Origin: Niastella sp966211305
GTDB taxonomy: Bacteria; Bacteroidota; Bacteroidia; Chitinophagales; Chitinophagaceae
DNA length: 24,968 nucleotides
Assembly: GCA_966211305.1 (NCBI GenBank)
Contig: CBIHPC010000063.1
Coordinates: 1 to 24,968, forward strand
Direction of reading: 5' to 3'
Below are positions 1-7,674 of the stretch, piece by piece; the stretch's first letter is position 1, and each line of letters starts with the position of its first letter. A program made the translations under genes and the position numbers. The notes beneath the pieces are model-generated. The model was not told the DNA's origin, did no database searches, and was given only the letters and a program-made list of their open reading frames with translations.

Positions 1-104
1 CGGGTAAGATCGCTTCCCAGGTCGAGTAAGATCTTTCTTTCCTGCTCGAGACTACCGACCGTAGTAACAGGCGCTTCTGGTTCAGGAAGACGGGCCTTTT
101 TCAT
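1..104 (-). CDS. Partial 5' end of an unidentified protein, possibly a GAF-type sensor kinase
   Basis: An ATG on the minus strand at 102-104 opens a frame that stays open to the window edge, giving about 34 residues beginning MKKARLPEPEAPVTTVG and continuing LEQERKILLDLGSDLT. It is divergent from the MscS gene at 240, and a TAnnTTTG-like element sits about 45 bases upstream of its start. The phrase with 'ILLDLGSDLTR' resembles, from memory, the lead-in to GAF domains of Bacteroidota sensor histidine kinases, but too little is visible to assign a function. The protein continues outside the window. Confidence 0.45.
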   Translation of the reverse strand, partial: MKKARLPEPEAPVTTVGSLEQERKILLDLGSDLT

Positions 105-148
105 CTGATAATATTTATTTGTTTTGGCCAGATAAACGTTTCATAATA

Positions 149-156
149 CAAAAATA
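149..156 (-). promoter_or_regulatory. Candidate Bacteroidota -7 element for the leftward gene
   Basis: The minus strand reads TATTTTTG, an exact match to the Bacteroidota TAnnTTTG -7 consensus, about 45 bases upstream of the ATG at 104. I see no good TTTG -33 partner at the usual 19-21 base spacing, so this is a weak prediction. Confidence 0.3.
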
Positions 157-239
157 AAGTTAAGCGGCGGAACCCCGGGGCTCACTATCTTTTTTGACGA
201 TTCTTTTTTATAGATTAGCGGCGTAAAACTAATATTTTA

Positions 240-2687
240 ATGAAAAACCTATTTGGCTTCCTGGCCATAGCGACCGGCCTGGTTTGCGCGTCACCCGTAT
301 GGGCGCAGGATACCAGCCGCGCCCAACGTAATTCCGGAACCATTAGCGATTCCTCCCGCAAGAAGCCCGATACAATTCGCAGGGGCAGGGGACTGCTTAG
401 AGAATTATTCGCCGATTCGGGCAAATTAACCGCCAGCGATTTCCAGTTGCAGATAGAAAAAACTTACCTCATATTGAATAAGGTCGGGAGCAAAAGCGAG
501 TTGGGGCTGCCCATAAAGCTGATAAAACAAAAACTTACCGATACCGATTCCATGCTGGCGGTATTGAAAGAAAATGTGCTCAACAACAGCGCGGCCCTCA
601 ACCTCCGGAACCTGCAGGTGTTCAAAACCCTGCTGCTGAACATCCAGGCCGGGAGTAACGAAGACCGTCAGGTGCTTGACAGCGCAGAGAACAGGCTCAT
701 CGATCTGCGCAACAGCATGAAGGTGCTGGTGGGAGATACCATTATGCGCAAGTTGTGGCGCGACTCGGTTTTGCGCCAGCAGTTCTCTTCCCAGTTGAAA
801 AGTATGCGCGAATCGTTTCGCGGGTCTACAAAAAAATTAAAGGAAAGCCTCGCGAAGATCAATCATTTTCAAACGCAGGTATCGTCGAATATCATCATTA
901 CTTCGCAGTTGCTCGATAAGGTGAATGCGCTGTTAAGCACTTCGGCCGCCCGCATTTTCGGCAAAGAACATAATTACCTGTGGGAAAGAGATACAACCAG
1001 CCTTTCGGCCCGCGCCCGCAGTTCGCTGAAGAAAGCATATGCCGGCGAGAAAAAAGCGCTGCATTACTATTTTAAAGACAGTAATCACAAACGGCTGTTC
1101 CTGCTGCTGATTGGCGTAGTGTTCTTTGTCTGGCTGTTACGTAACATAAGAACCGTGCGCCGCCTGAATGCGATGGACAGCATCAGCCATTTTTCTTTTG
1201 AATTCCTGCCGAATAACTATATCGTTGCGGCTTTTATTATGATGTTTGCCGTAGCGCCCCTGTTCGATCTGCATGCACCTTCGGCCTATATTGAATCTAT
1301 GCAGTTCCTGATGCTGGTAATTCTTACTATTATTTGCTGGAGGAAATGGCCGCGCAGGTTGTTCGTTTACTGGATCGCCATGGTGGTGCTGTATATCTGT
1401 TTTTCGTTCACCCATCATATGGCTGACCCCGGTTTCTGGCAACGGAACTTTTTGATCCTGCTGAATATTTTGTCGGTGGTTTTCGGTATGCTGTTCCTTT
1501 CCCAAATGCAGCAAAAACTGCCGCTCCGCAACTTCCTGCGTTTTGTGATCATACTGCATAACGCGATGAACGTATTGAGCGTATTGTGCAATATCTTCGG
1601 CCGGGTTTCACTGGCGCAGATCCTCGGCAGTTCGGCCATTTTCGGATTTACACAGGCCATCGGCCTCGCCATATTCAGTAAAATATGTATGGAAGCCATC
1701 CTGCTGCAGATCGTTGCAAGCCGTTTGCGCCGTAATATTCATTCACGAATGAATTTTGAGCCGGTGCTTACCGGTTTCCGCCGCCCTATATTGTTCCTGG
1801 TGGTGATCCTGTGGCTGATCGTATTTGCCACCAATCTGAATATTTATACTTCGGCGCTGGGTGTACTGGGTGATCTACTGGCCCACCAGCGCAGTATAGG
1901 CAATGCCACCTTTACCATTGGCGGTGTGCTGTTGTTCTTTTTCATTATCTGGATAGCGCACCTGTTGCAGAAATACGTTGGTTATTTCTTTGGCGATACC
2001 GGTAACGACGATGAAACGCACAACAAAGGGCAGCGCTCGCGCCTGCTTATCGCGCGGCTTGTTTTGTTATGCGTTGGTTACCTGCTGGCAGTAGCCGCTT
2101 CGGGTGTTCCGGTCGATAAGATCACCATCGTGCTCGGCGCCCTCGGTGTTGGTATCGGTTTGGGTTTGCAGAATATCGTAAACAACTTCGTGTCGGGTAT
2201 CATCCTCATCTTCGACCGCCCGCTGCAGATCGGCGATGTGGTGGAAATTGGCGATAAAAGCGGCCGTGTACGGGAAATTGGTTTAAGGTCAAGCACCTTG
2301 ATAACCGGCGATGGGGCGGAAGTGATCATTCCTAACGGTGATGTACTGTCGCAGCAGATCACCAACTGGACGCTGAGCAATAATCAAAAACGGATAGAGC
2401 TTGATTTGAGCATTACCGGCAGTAATGATATGGAACTGGTAACGAATACCGTTAAGAAAGCTATTCTTGAATCCGGATTTATTTATGAAAACCGCGAGCC
2501 ATCGGTGCTGTTTACCGGTATAAGCGATAACGGCTTCGATCTGAAAGTGTTTTACTGGTGCGTTGATGTAAATAAAACAGGCGCCGCAAAAAGCGCCATT
2601 ACCGTCTTATTATTTAAAGCGTTGAAGGCACAGGGCATGCAGTTGGGTGATAAAGCGACTCAGTTGATTAAGGTTATTAATAGTTAA
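240..2687 (+). CDS. MscS-family mechanosensitive ion channel, large (MscK/MscM-like) form
   Basis: This 815-residue protein is a mechanosensitive channel that releases solutes from the cytoplasm under hypo-osmotic stress. It begins with a signal peptide ending near ASPVWAQ. A helical, probably coiled-coil periplasmic region follows (about residues 50-270), then roughly ten hydrophobic segments (about 283-640). The C-terminal MscS domain occupies about residues 600-800, with the glycine-rich pore helix (GVGIGLGLQNIVNNF, near 635-650), the beta-domain signature IFDRPLQIGDVVEIG, and the IPNGDV motif. The length and long N-terminal extension fit the MscK/MscM-type subclass rather than the minimal 280-residue MscS. 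It is transcribed alone, divergent from the gene at 1-104 and convergent with the GH51 gene. The class is secure; the ion or solute preference is not visible. Confidence 0.93.
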   Translation: MKNLFGFLAIATGLVCASPVWAQDTSRAQRNSGTISDSSRKKPDTIRRGRGLLRELFADSGKLTASDFQLQIEKTYLILNKVGSKSELGLPIKLIKQKLTDTDSMLAVLKENVLNNSAALNLRNLQVFKTLLLNIQAGSNEDRQVLDSAENRLIDLRNSMKVLVGDTIMRKLWRDSVLRQQFSSQLKSMRESFRGSTKKLKESLAKINHFQTQVSSNIIITSQLLDKVNALLSTSAARIFGKEHNYLWERDTTSLSARARSSLKKAYAGEKKALHYYFKDSNHKRLFLLLIGVVFFVWLLRNIRTVRRLNAMDSISHFSFEFLPNNYIVAAFIMMFAVAPLFDLHAPSAYIESMQFLMLVILTIICWRKWPRRLFVYWIAMVVLYICFSFTHHMADPGFWQRNFLILLNILSVVFGMLFLSQMQQKLPLRNFLRFVIILHNAMNVLSVLCNIFGRVSLAQILGSSAIFGFTQAIGLAIFSKICMEAILLQIVASRLRRNIHSRMNFEPVLTGFRRPILFLVVILWLIVFATNLNIYTSALGVLGDLLAHQRSIGNATFTIGGVLLFFFIIWIAHLLQKYVGYFFGDTGNDDETHNKGQRSRLLIARLVLLCVGYLLAVAASGVPVDKITIVLGALGVGIGLGLQNIVNNFVSGIILIFDRPLQIGDVVEIGDKSGRVREIGLRSSTLITGDGAEVIIPNGDVLSQQITNWTLSNNQKRIELDLSITGSNDMELVTNTVKKAILESGFIYENREPSVLFTGISDNGFDLKVFYWCVDVNKTGAAKSAITVLLFKALKAQGMQLGDKATQLIKVINS

Positions 2688-2731
2688 CGAGTTAACGAGT
2701 TAACGAGTTGACGAGTTGACGAGTTGACGAG
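2682..2731. repeat. Six tandem copies of an 8-bp unit
   Basis: Beginning inside the last codons of the MscS gene, three copies of AGTTAACG are followed by three copies of AGTTGACG, with a trailing AG. The change from A to G at the fifth base in the second half suggests two rounds of slippage-type expansion. The stop codon of the channel gene lies within the first unit. Confidence 0.9.
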
Positions 2732-2760
2732 GGTGAGTCTCCGTTAAGGTGAACTCACCC
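2731..2760 (+). terminator. Hairpin after the MscS gene, probable terminator
   Basis: GGGTGAGT (2731-2738) pairs perfectly with ACTCACCC (2753-2760) around a 14-base loop, and the sequence continues TTGTTAGTT. It lies 43 bases after the channel stop codon and between convergent genes. The T-tract is interrupted, so termination strength is uncertain. Confidence 0.5.
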
Positions 2761-2763
2761 TTG

Positions 2764-2807
2764 TTAGTTGATAGAGTTGATACAGGTGATTTGAAGTTGA
2801 TAGAGGG
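2764..2807. repeat. Degenerate AGTTGATAG repeat cluster
   Basis: AGTTGATAG, AGTTGATAC and AGTTGATAG occur within about 40 bases between the convergent MscS and GH51 genes. The phrase TTGATACAGGTGA (2777-2789) recurs in reverse orientation near the right end of the window (24900-24912). These look like members of a dispersed intergenic short-repeat family. Confidence 0.5.
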
Positions 2808-2835
2808 CCCTATGGGCAGCTTTGTATTCCCTTTA

Positions 2836-5400
2836 TCAACTTTTCAACTTGTATACTGTAAAAGAATAAGGCTCCAACGTATCAGTTAACTCATTCCCAA
2901 CCGTAATAGAACTGGTCTGAACCGGCGACACCTTATCCTCCGGTTGTCCATGCATCACCGAGCGCTCCGCTTTGCTCCCTACCCCCAACCCGCCAAGCTC
3001 GAGTTTGATGGAAGTCGGAACGGGTAACAGGTTCACCATCTTTATAATTACAGTGCCATCGGCGGTATTGCGTACTACCGAAACGCCAAGGCGCTTTTTA
3101 ACCGCTTCGTCATCACTCGTGAGTTGCATGTTCGAAGGCAGGTATTCATTGCCGGCATTGTTGCCAAATAGTTTCTGCACCTCATAATTCACCGTTGGTT
3201 TTACCTCTGTATTGTTGAAATAAATAAGGTCGGGGTTCCATTGCGTATGTTTTTCTTTGGCAAGTAATGGCGCATAGGAGGTCATATGCACTACATCGGC
3301 ATTGCGTTCCACATTGGTGAGGTACAGCGCTTCGGCAAGCGCATTGAACAGGGTATTACCCCACGAAGCGTATTCGCCCAGGTATACCCTGGGTTTGCTG
3401 CGGTCGTAATTGTCGTAATAATGCTGGTTGTTGATAAACCAGCCCGGACTTTCATAATAATGTTCATCAACCATCGGCACATTCATTTTGCTGGCCAGCG
3501 CCCAGCCCTGCTCATAATCGGTACCATGATGAAATGGGCCTACAGTGCCAATCACGGTTATTTCAGGATGTTTTTGCTGCAGCGCTTTATAGATCATGTT
3601 GAAGCGTTCTTCAAAAAGATCGGTGATAAGGTCTTCATTGCCGATGCCAATATATTTTAGGTTGAACGGCGCCGGGTGCCCGGCTTCCGCCCGCAGCTTT
3701 CCCCATTTTGAAGTTGCCGGCCCATTGGCCCATTCAACCAGGTCGAGGATATCCTGTACATATTCATCCATTTCGCTCATGGGAATGCCGCCCTGTTGTC
3801 CGCCGCCTTTTGGCCCGATGCCGGAGTTTTGGCAGGGAACACCCGCCGCCAGTACCGGCAATGGCTGAGCGCCTATATCTTCACAATACTGGAAGTATTC
3901 GAAATAACCCAGCCCTGCGCTTTGATGGTAGCGCCAGATATTGGGTTGCGGTTTGCGTGCCTCGAGCGCACCAACAGTATTTTTCCAGCGATAAATGTTT
4001 TCAAGGCCATCGCCATGCGCAACGCAACCACCGGGAAAACGCACAAAGCGGGGCCGGATGGCCGCCACGGTTGCCGCCAGATCGGGCCGCAAACCATTCT
4101 TCCGGTTTTTAAATGTCTTTTCAGGGAACAGTGAGATCATATCGAGCATGATACGGCCGGCAGTCTGTGGCTGCAGTTCGAGCCGGGCGTCTTTTGCGTC
4201 ATTTGAGGCAACCAGTTTAGTACTGTATTTCTTCCATTTCGATGCTTTGGTTCGAACCGTTGCCTGCGCCAGCGTACTGCCATCCTGCCCCACCAGTTTT
4301 ACGAGCAGGCTCCTGCTTTTGCCATCGCTGTTCTTTGCAAAAAGCGAAAGTTCATATTCGTCGCCTTTTTTCAGGGGAATACCATCATAACCGCTGTTGA
4401 TCAAAGCACCGCCGGTTTGTGTGGCATCGAGTACGGCGTAATGCGGGTTGTTGGCATGCAGCGGCGTGGTGCTGTCGATAGAAAAAACAAGCTGCTGGCC
4501 GCTGGTTGTCCAGGAATGTTTACTGTTCCAGTTATTGTCGCGGTATTTTCTGTCGGCCGGCCTGTATTCAAAATCGCGGTTCTGAATCAATTCCGCATAC
4601 AGTCCGCCGTCAGCGGCGTAATTGATGTCTTCAAAGAAAACGCCGATCAGCAGATCGGAAATAGCTTTTTTGTTTTCAGGTTGCAGGGTAATGGTGGCGG
4701 CAAGTTGTTTCAGGTTTCCGAACCGCGCGCTGTCGGTGTTGAACGATTCGCGGTTCTGGCTGCTTTTGTATTGAGCCAGTTGCCAAACATCGGTGAGTTG
4801 AGCGATCACGGGCCATGCTACCCTGGTTATGGTGCCGGTTGCCGCGCCTGAAGGCAGGTTCACCGAACTACGATCGTCTTTATATTCCGCAGCGGAAATA
4901 GCTGCCGCTGGTTCAAATTGTTTGAAATCTTTTGTACTGATGCGGTAATGCTGGTTGCCCGAAAGGTATTTTATAATATACTGCTGATTGCTTTTATCGT
5001 AATGCACAACCGGTTGGCGGAAGGTTTGATTTTGCGGAAGGTATGGGTACAACTGCCGGCCCCAGGTTACCAGGTCGGCAGAGGCGGCATGGGCAAACTG
5101 GTTGCCTGTTTCATTAAGGCTCCAGATACAATGCCAGTTGCCTTGTGCGTCCCTGAACAGGTACGGACTGTTCATTTGTTTTTGTGAACCCCATTCGCCG
5201 TAGTCACATTTTACATAACCGAACTCGTTGCCCACCGGGGTCCATTGTTTACGATCGGCGCTCCAGGCGAAATGCAAACCGCTTTTTCCATGGTCTTTCG
5301 CAGTGGCATAAGAAATCAGATAAACAGAATCGGGTTCGTTGGCGGCTGCCCCCATAAATAATAGAAGAAATGCAATCGTTGGCAATGTGTATTTTTTCAT
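2836..5400 (-). CDS. Secreted GH51 alpha-L-arabinofuranosidase with GH43-like N-terminal domain
   Basis: This 854-residue exported enzyme probably removes terminal alpha-L-arabinofuranosyl groups from plant polysaccharides such as arabinan or arabinoxylan. A signal peptide ends near residue 20 (GAAA/NEP). Residues about 22-170 resemble the beta-propeller sequence style of GH43 proteins (NSPYLFRDAQGNWH, SADLVTWG). Residues about 235-430 carry the GH51 N-terminal part (GVFFEDINYAADGGLYAEL) with an inserted CBM4/9-like beta-sandwich. The catalytic barrel follows with RFVRFPGGC (about 451-459), the acid/base glutamate in GIGNED (E589) and the nucleophile in VYLGEY (E676). The C-terminus is a beta domain of the GH51 type. 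The GH51 assignment is strong; whether the GH43-like part is catalytic or only binds carbohydrate cannot be decided by eye. It is convergent with the MscS gene and has no visible operon partner. Confidence 0.9.
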   Translation of the reverse strand: MKKYTLPTIAFLLLFMGAAANEPDSVYLISYATAKDHGKSGLHFAWSADRKQWTPVGNEFGYVKCDYGEWGSQKQMNSPYLFRDAQGNWHCIWSLNETGNQFAHAASADLVTWGRQLYPYLPQNQTFRQPVVHYDKSNQQYIIKYLSGNQHYRISTKDFKQFEPAAAISAAEYKDDRSSVNLPSGAATGTITRVAWPVIAQLTDVWQLAQYKSSQNRESFNTDSARFGNLKQLAATITLQPENKKAISDLLIGVFFEDINYAADGGLYAELIQNRDFEYRPADRKYRDNNWNSKHSWTTSGQQLVFSIDSTTPLHANNPHYAVLDATQTGGALINSGYDGIPLKKGDEYELSLFAKNSDGKSRSLLVKLVGQDGSTLAQATVRTKASKWKKYSTKLVASNDAKDARLELQPQTAGRIMLDMISLFPEKTFKNRKNGLRPDLAATVAAIRPRFVRFPGGCVAHGDGLENIYRWKNTVGALEARKPQPNIWRYHQSAGLGYFEYFQYCEDIGAQPLPVLAAGVPCQNSGIGPKGGGQQGGIPMSEMDEYVQDILDLVEWANGPATSKWGKLRAEAGHPAPFNLKYIGIGNEDLITDLFEERFNMIYKALQQKHPEITVIGTVGPFHHGTDYEQGWALASKMNVPMVDEHYYESPGWFINNQHYYDNYDRSKPRVYLGEYASWGNTLFNALAEALYLTNVERNADVVHMTSYAPLLAKEKHTQWNPDLIYFNNTEVKPTVNYEVQKLFGNNAGNEYLPSNMQLTSDDEAVKKRLGVSVVRNTADGTVIIKMVNLLPVPTSIKLELGGLGVGSKAERSVMHGQPEDKVSPVQTSSITVGNELTDTLEPYSFTVYKLKS

Positions 5401-5524
5401 ATGTCAAAACAACGTTTATTAGGCTGGGACTAAGTTCTGAAATATTTTGGCAATTAGATCACCGCGGCAAAGTTTCAGCTGAAATTGTTAAAAGGGCTGG
5501 TGTTTTTTTCCTAAAAAGGGTGAC

Positions 5525-5544
5525 AAACCGGCAAAGGCCGGTTT
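5525..5544. promoter_or_regulatory. Perfect 8-bp GC-rich hairpin
   Basis: AAACCGGC (5525-5532) pairs with GCCGGTTT (5537-5544) around an AAAG loop. It sits about 125 bases upstream of the GH51 start. No adjacent T-tract follows on the plus strand. On the minus strand a TTTTT run follows about eight bases later, so it might be a weak terminator or a leader structure for GH51. Its role is not determined. Confidence 0.4.
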
Positions 5545-5696
5545 ACAAGGCGATAAAGTTGATAAAAATGATAAAGATGGATGCAGAAGCATGTAGAATG
5601 TAGAATTTTCAATATGCACACACAGGTGGGTTCACCAGTCACTTGACGGATGGTTCAGAGAGATAATAAATATTGTTTATTTGTTAAGCAGTAATA

Positions 5697-5704
5697 TATG
5701 TTTG
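5697..5704 (+). promoter_or_regulatory. Candidate -7 element upstream of the glycosyltransferase
   Basis: TATGTTTG matches TAnnTTTG exactly, with ATTG 21 bases upstream as a poor -33 candidate. Transcription from here would give a leader of about 200 bases that includes the GCGTTAAGC repeats. Confidence 0.25.
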
Positions 5705-5766
5705 GGGTATAGGTTAAGATAAATTAAACCGGTGCGCACGAAGCAATCATTGATTAATGTTATATT

Positions 5767-5899
5767 TAACGCTTAAGAAAGCTGAACGCCCAACGTTAAA
5801 GGCTTAACGCTGGCCTCCGAAATGGCGGCCGATGGAATACATTCGAGCAGAGCGAAATGCGGGAAAGGCGTTCTGCGTTAAGCGTTTAGCGTTCAACAC
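5767..5899. repeat. Inverted GCGTTAAGC-type intergenic repeat
   Basis: TAACGCTTAAG and GGCTTAACGC near 5767-5808 are mirrored by GCGTTAAGCGTTTAGCGTTC near 5876-5895, so the segment could fold on itself. The same vocabulary reappears around 18360-18383. It lies directly upstream of the gene starting at 5909. Confidence 0.5.
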
Positions 5900-5908
5900 C
5901 TTTTTCAT

Positions 5909-7510
5909 ATGCAAACTGTAGATCAAAACGTAGACCTTGTGTTGACTGCTGAACCCGATGCCCAAAACCACCCGCTCTTCAAGGTATTGTTACCCGTTAT
6001 ATATAGTGTTATTTTGATGGTGGCTTTTTTCGTGTCTTATATTGCAGTATTTGATAAAAAGATCGATCTGAATGGCGATGATACCAACTATTACTTTTTA
6101 GGGAAAGCCATTGCCTCCGGTAAGGGATATACCAATATTCATGAGTTCGGGCAATCGCCCCACAATCATTTTCCGCCCGGGTATCCGGTTATTATTGCCG
6201 GTATCTGTAAGTTTTTTAGCGATAACCTGGTCTTTGTAAAAGGGGTAAATGGATTTTTCCTGCTTGCTTCCATTGTATTGTTGTGTTTAATTACCTGGAA
6301 GATCAGGCAAAATATACACCTTACTTTCCTGGTGGCCCTGCTTTCCCTGCTGAACGGTCACCTGCTCGAATATTCGGTGAATACCATGAGCGAAGTTCCC
6401 TTTATGTTTTTTTCCCTGCTCTGCATTTTATTGACCCTGAATACCAGCTTTGAAAAGCCGGTATATAAAAACCATCTTTTTGGATTACTTATTATTTGCC
6501 TTTCCTTTACTTATCATATACGCACTACCGGAATAGCCCTGTTAATTGGGGTACTTGCTTACCTGGTCCTGAAAAAAAACTGGTCCTATGCAATGGCGTG
6601 CCTGGCGGGGTTTGTTTTGTTGGCCCTTCCATGGTATATACGGGGTAGCGGTTTGGGTGGTAACGCTTACTTAAGCCAGCTGGTGATGAAAAATGCTTAC
6701 CGCCCCGAGCTTGGTAAAATGGAATTAACGGACTGGTTACAGCGTATTTGGGACAACATGCTCAGGTATGTTTCCCGGGAAATACCTTCGGTTATCCAGG
6801 GGATGAAAATTGATTATGATGCGCCTGTTCCTGTGTGGGAGACCATTAAAGGCGCGATAATGGTACAAATGATCCTGTTTGGCCTGTGGTTACTTAAACG
6901 CAAGACCGAAAACCTGTTGAGCTTTTTTATTCTGAGCTATATGGCCATTCTGTTTTTATGGCCTGGCGTATGGGTTGGCGTTCGTTTTCTATTGCCATTG
7001 TTGCCCTTACTGCTGTTCCTGTTGTTCAACGGGCTCTTTGAAACGGTCCGGTGGACTTTATCAAAATTGAAAGTAAAAAACTATCAAACGATTACTGTCG
7101 TTGTTGTTCTTTTGGCAGCAGCAATGCTGATAAAGTCATATGCCCATCCTATAAAGGAGCTGAAACTGGCAGCGAAAAATGATTTTCCTGCCAACTATAA
7201 AAATTACTTTAACCTGGCTGCCTGGGCAAAGGCGAATACACCGGACTCCTCAGTGTTTTGTTGCCGCAAAAGGGAAATGTTTTTCCTGTATTCAGGGCGG
7301 CTCACCACCGGCTATCTGCCAACTGTGAATACAGAAGAGCAGTTGGCCTGGTTGCAGAAAGGTGAAATAGATTATGTTGTGCTGGATGCCCTTGGCTTCG
7401 CCGATACCGAAAGGTATCTTAAGCCGGTGATAACAAAATACAAGAACAAGTTTAAAATAGTAAAACACATCAAAAATCCCGATACGTATTTATTCCAGGT
7501 GTTGCGCTAA
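5909..7510 (+). CDS. GT-C fold membrane glycosyltransferase (ArnT/PMT/GT39-like)
   Basis: This 533-residue integral membrane protein probably transfers a sugar from a polyprenyl-phosphate donor to a lipid, glycan or protein on the periplasmic side. After the first membrane segment (about residues 28-48) comes the first periplasmic loop with the acidic GDDTNYY motif near residue 57 and the family signature PPGYP near residue 89. About ten further hydrophobic segments run to about residue 415. A C-terminal soluble region contains NLAAWAKANTP and VVLDALGF phrases typical of Bacteroidota members. The donor and acceptor cannot be read from the sequence. The next gene starts about 165 bases downstream on the same strand, so co-transcription is possible. 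Confidence 0.8.
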   Translation: MQTVDQNVDLVLTAEPDAQNHPLFKVLLPVIYSVILMVAFFVSYIAVFDKKIDLNGDDTNYYFLGKAIASGKGYTNIHEFGQSPHNHFPPGYPVIIAGICKFFSDNLVFVKGVNGFFLLASIVLLCLITWKIRQNIHLTFLVALLSLLNGHLLEYSVNTMSEVPFMFFSLLCILLTLNTSFEKPVYKNHLFGLLIICLSFTYHIRTTGIALLIGVLAYLVLKKNWSYAMACLAGFVLLALPWYIRGSGLGGNAYLSQLVMKNAYRPELGKMELTDWLQRIWDNMLRYVSREIPSVIQGMKIDYDAPVPVWETIKGAIMVQMILFGLWLLKRKTENLLSFFILSYMAILFLWPGVWVGVRFLLPLLPLLLFLLFNGLFETVRWTLSKLKVKNYQTITVVVVLLAAAMLIKSYAHPIKELKLAAKNDFPANYKNYFNLAAWAKANTPDSSVFCCRKREMFFLYSGRLTTGYLPTVNTEEQLAWLQKGEIDYVVLDALGFADTERYLKPVITKYKNKFKIVKHIKNPDTYLFQVLR

Positions 7511-7674
7511 CAGGGAGGTAGGCGTTTATAATGAGGGGAATGGGGACGGTTTTTTTAGTCTTTATGGAGATAGTTGTTGCAGCTTTTTGCGGAAACATTT
7601 TCCAGGGAATTCACGATGAATTAATGTCACTCCTTTTTAAATTGCTCTATCTTCCAACGTTTAAAAAAGTTCCT

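Larger units (their letters stand above)
5401..5908. other. 508-bp divergent intergenic region with hairpins and repeats, no gene seen
   Basis: This gap separates the divergent GH51 and glycosyltransferase genes. It holds a perfect 8-bp hairpin at 5525-5544, an AGTTGATAAA-like run at 5557-5577, a possible -7 element at 5697-5704, and a GCGTTAAGC-type repeat pair at about 5767-5899. A plus-strand open frame crossing 5370-5603 has no recognisable domain or sensible start context and is not called. Confidence 0.6.

Noticed and set aside
2805..2818. GGGCCCTATGGGC as a terminator for the GH51 gene
   Set aside because: The stem is only four pairs with a three-base loop and no T-tract on the minus strand, so it is not strong enough to call.
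3286..4851. Several plus-strand frames of 90-144 codons
   Set aside because: All are antisense to the GH51 gene, whose catalytic motifs are in the minus-strand frame.
5370..5603. A 77-codon plus-strand frame entering the intergenic region
   Set aside because: It overlaps the GH51 signal peptide antisense, crosses the hairpin and a low-complexity GATAAA run, and has no protein-like composition.
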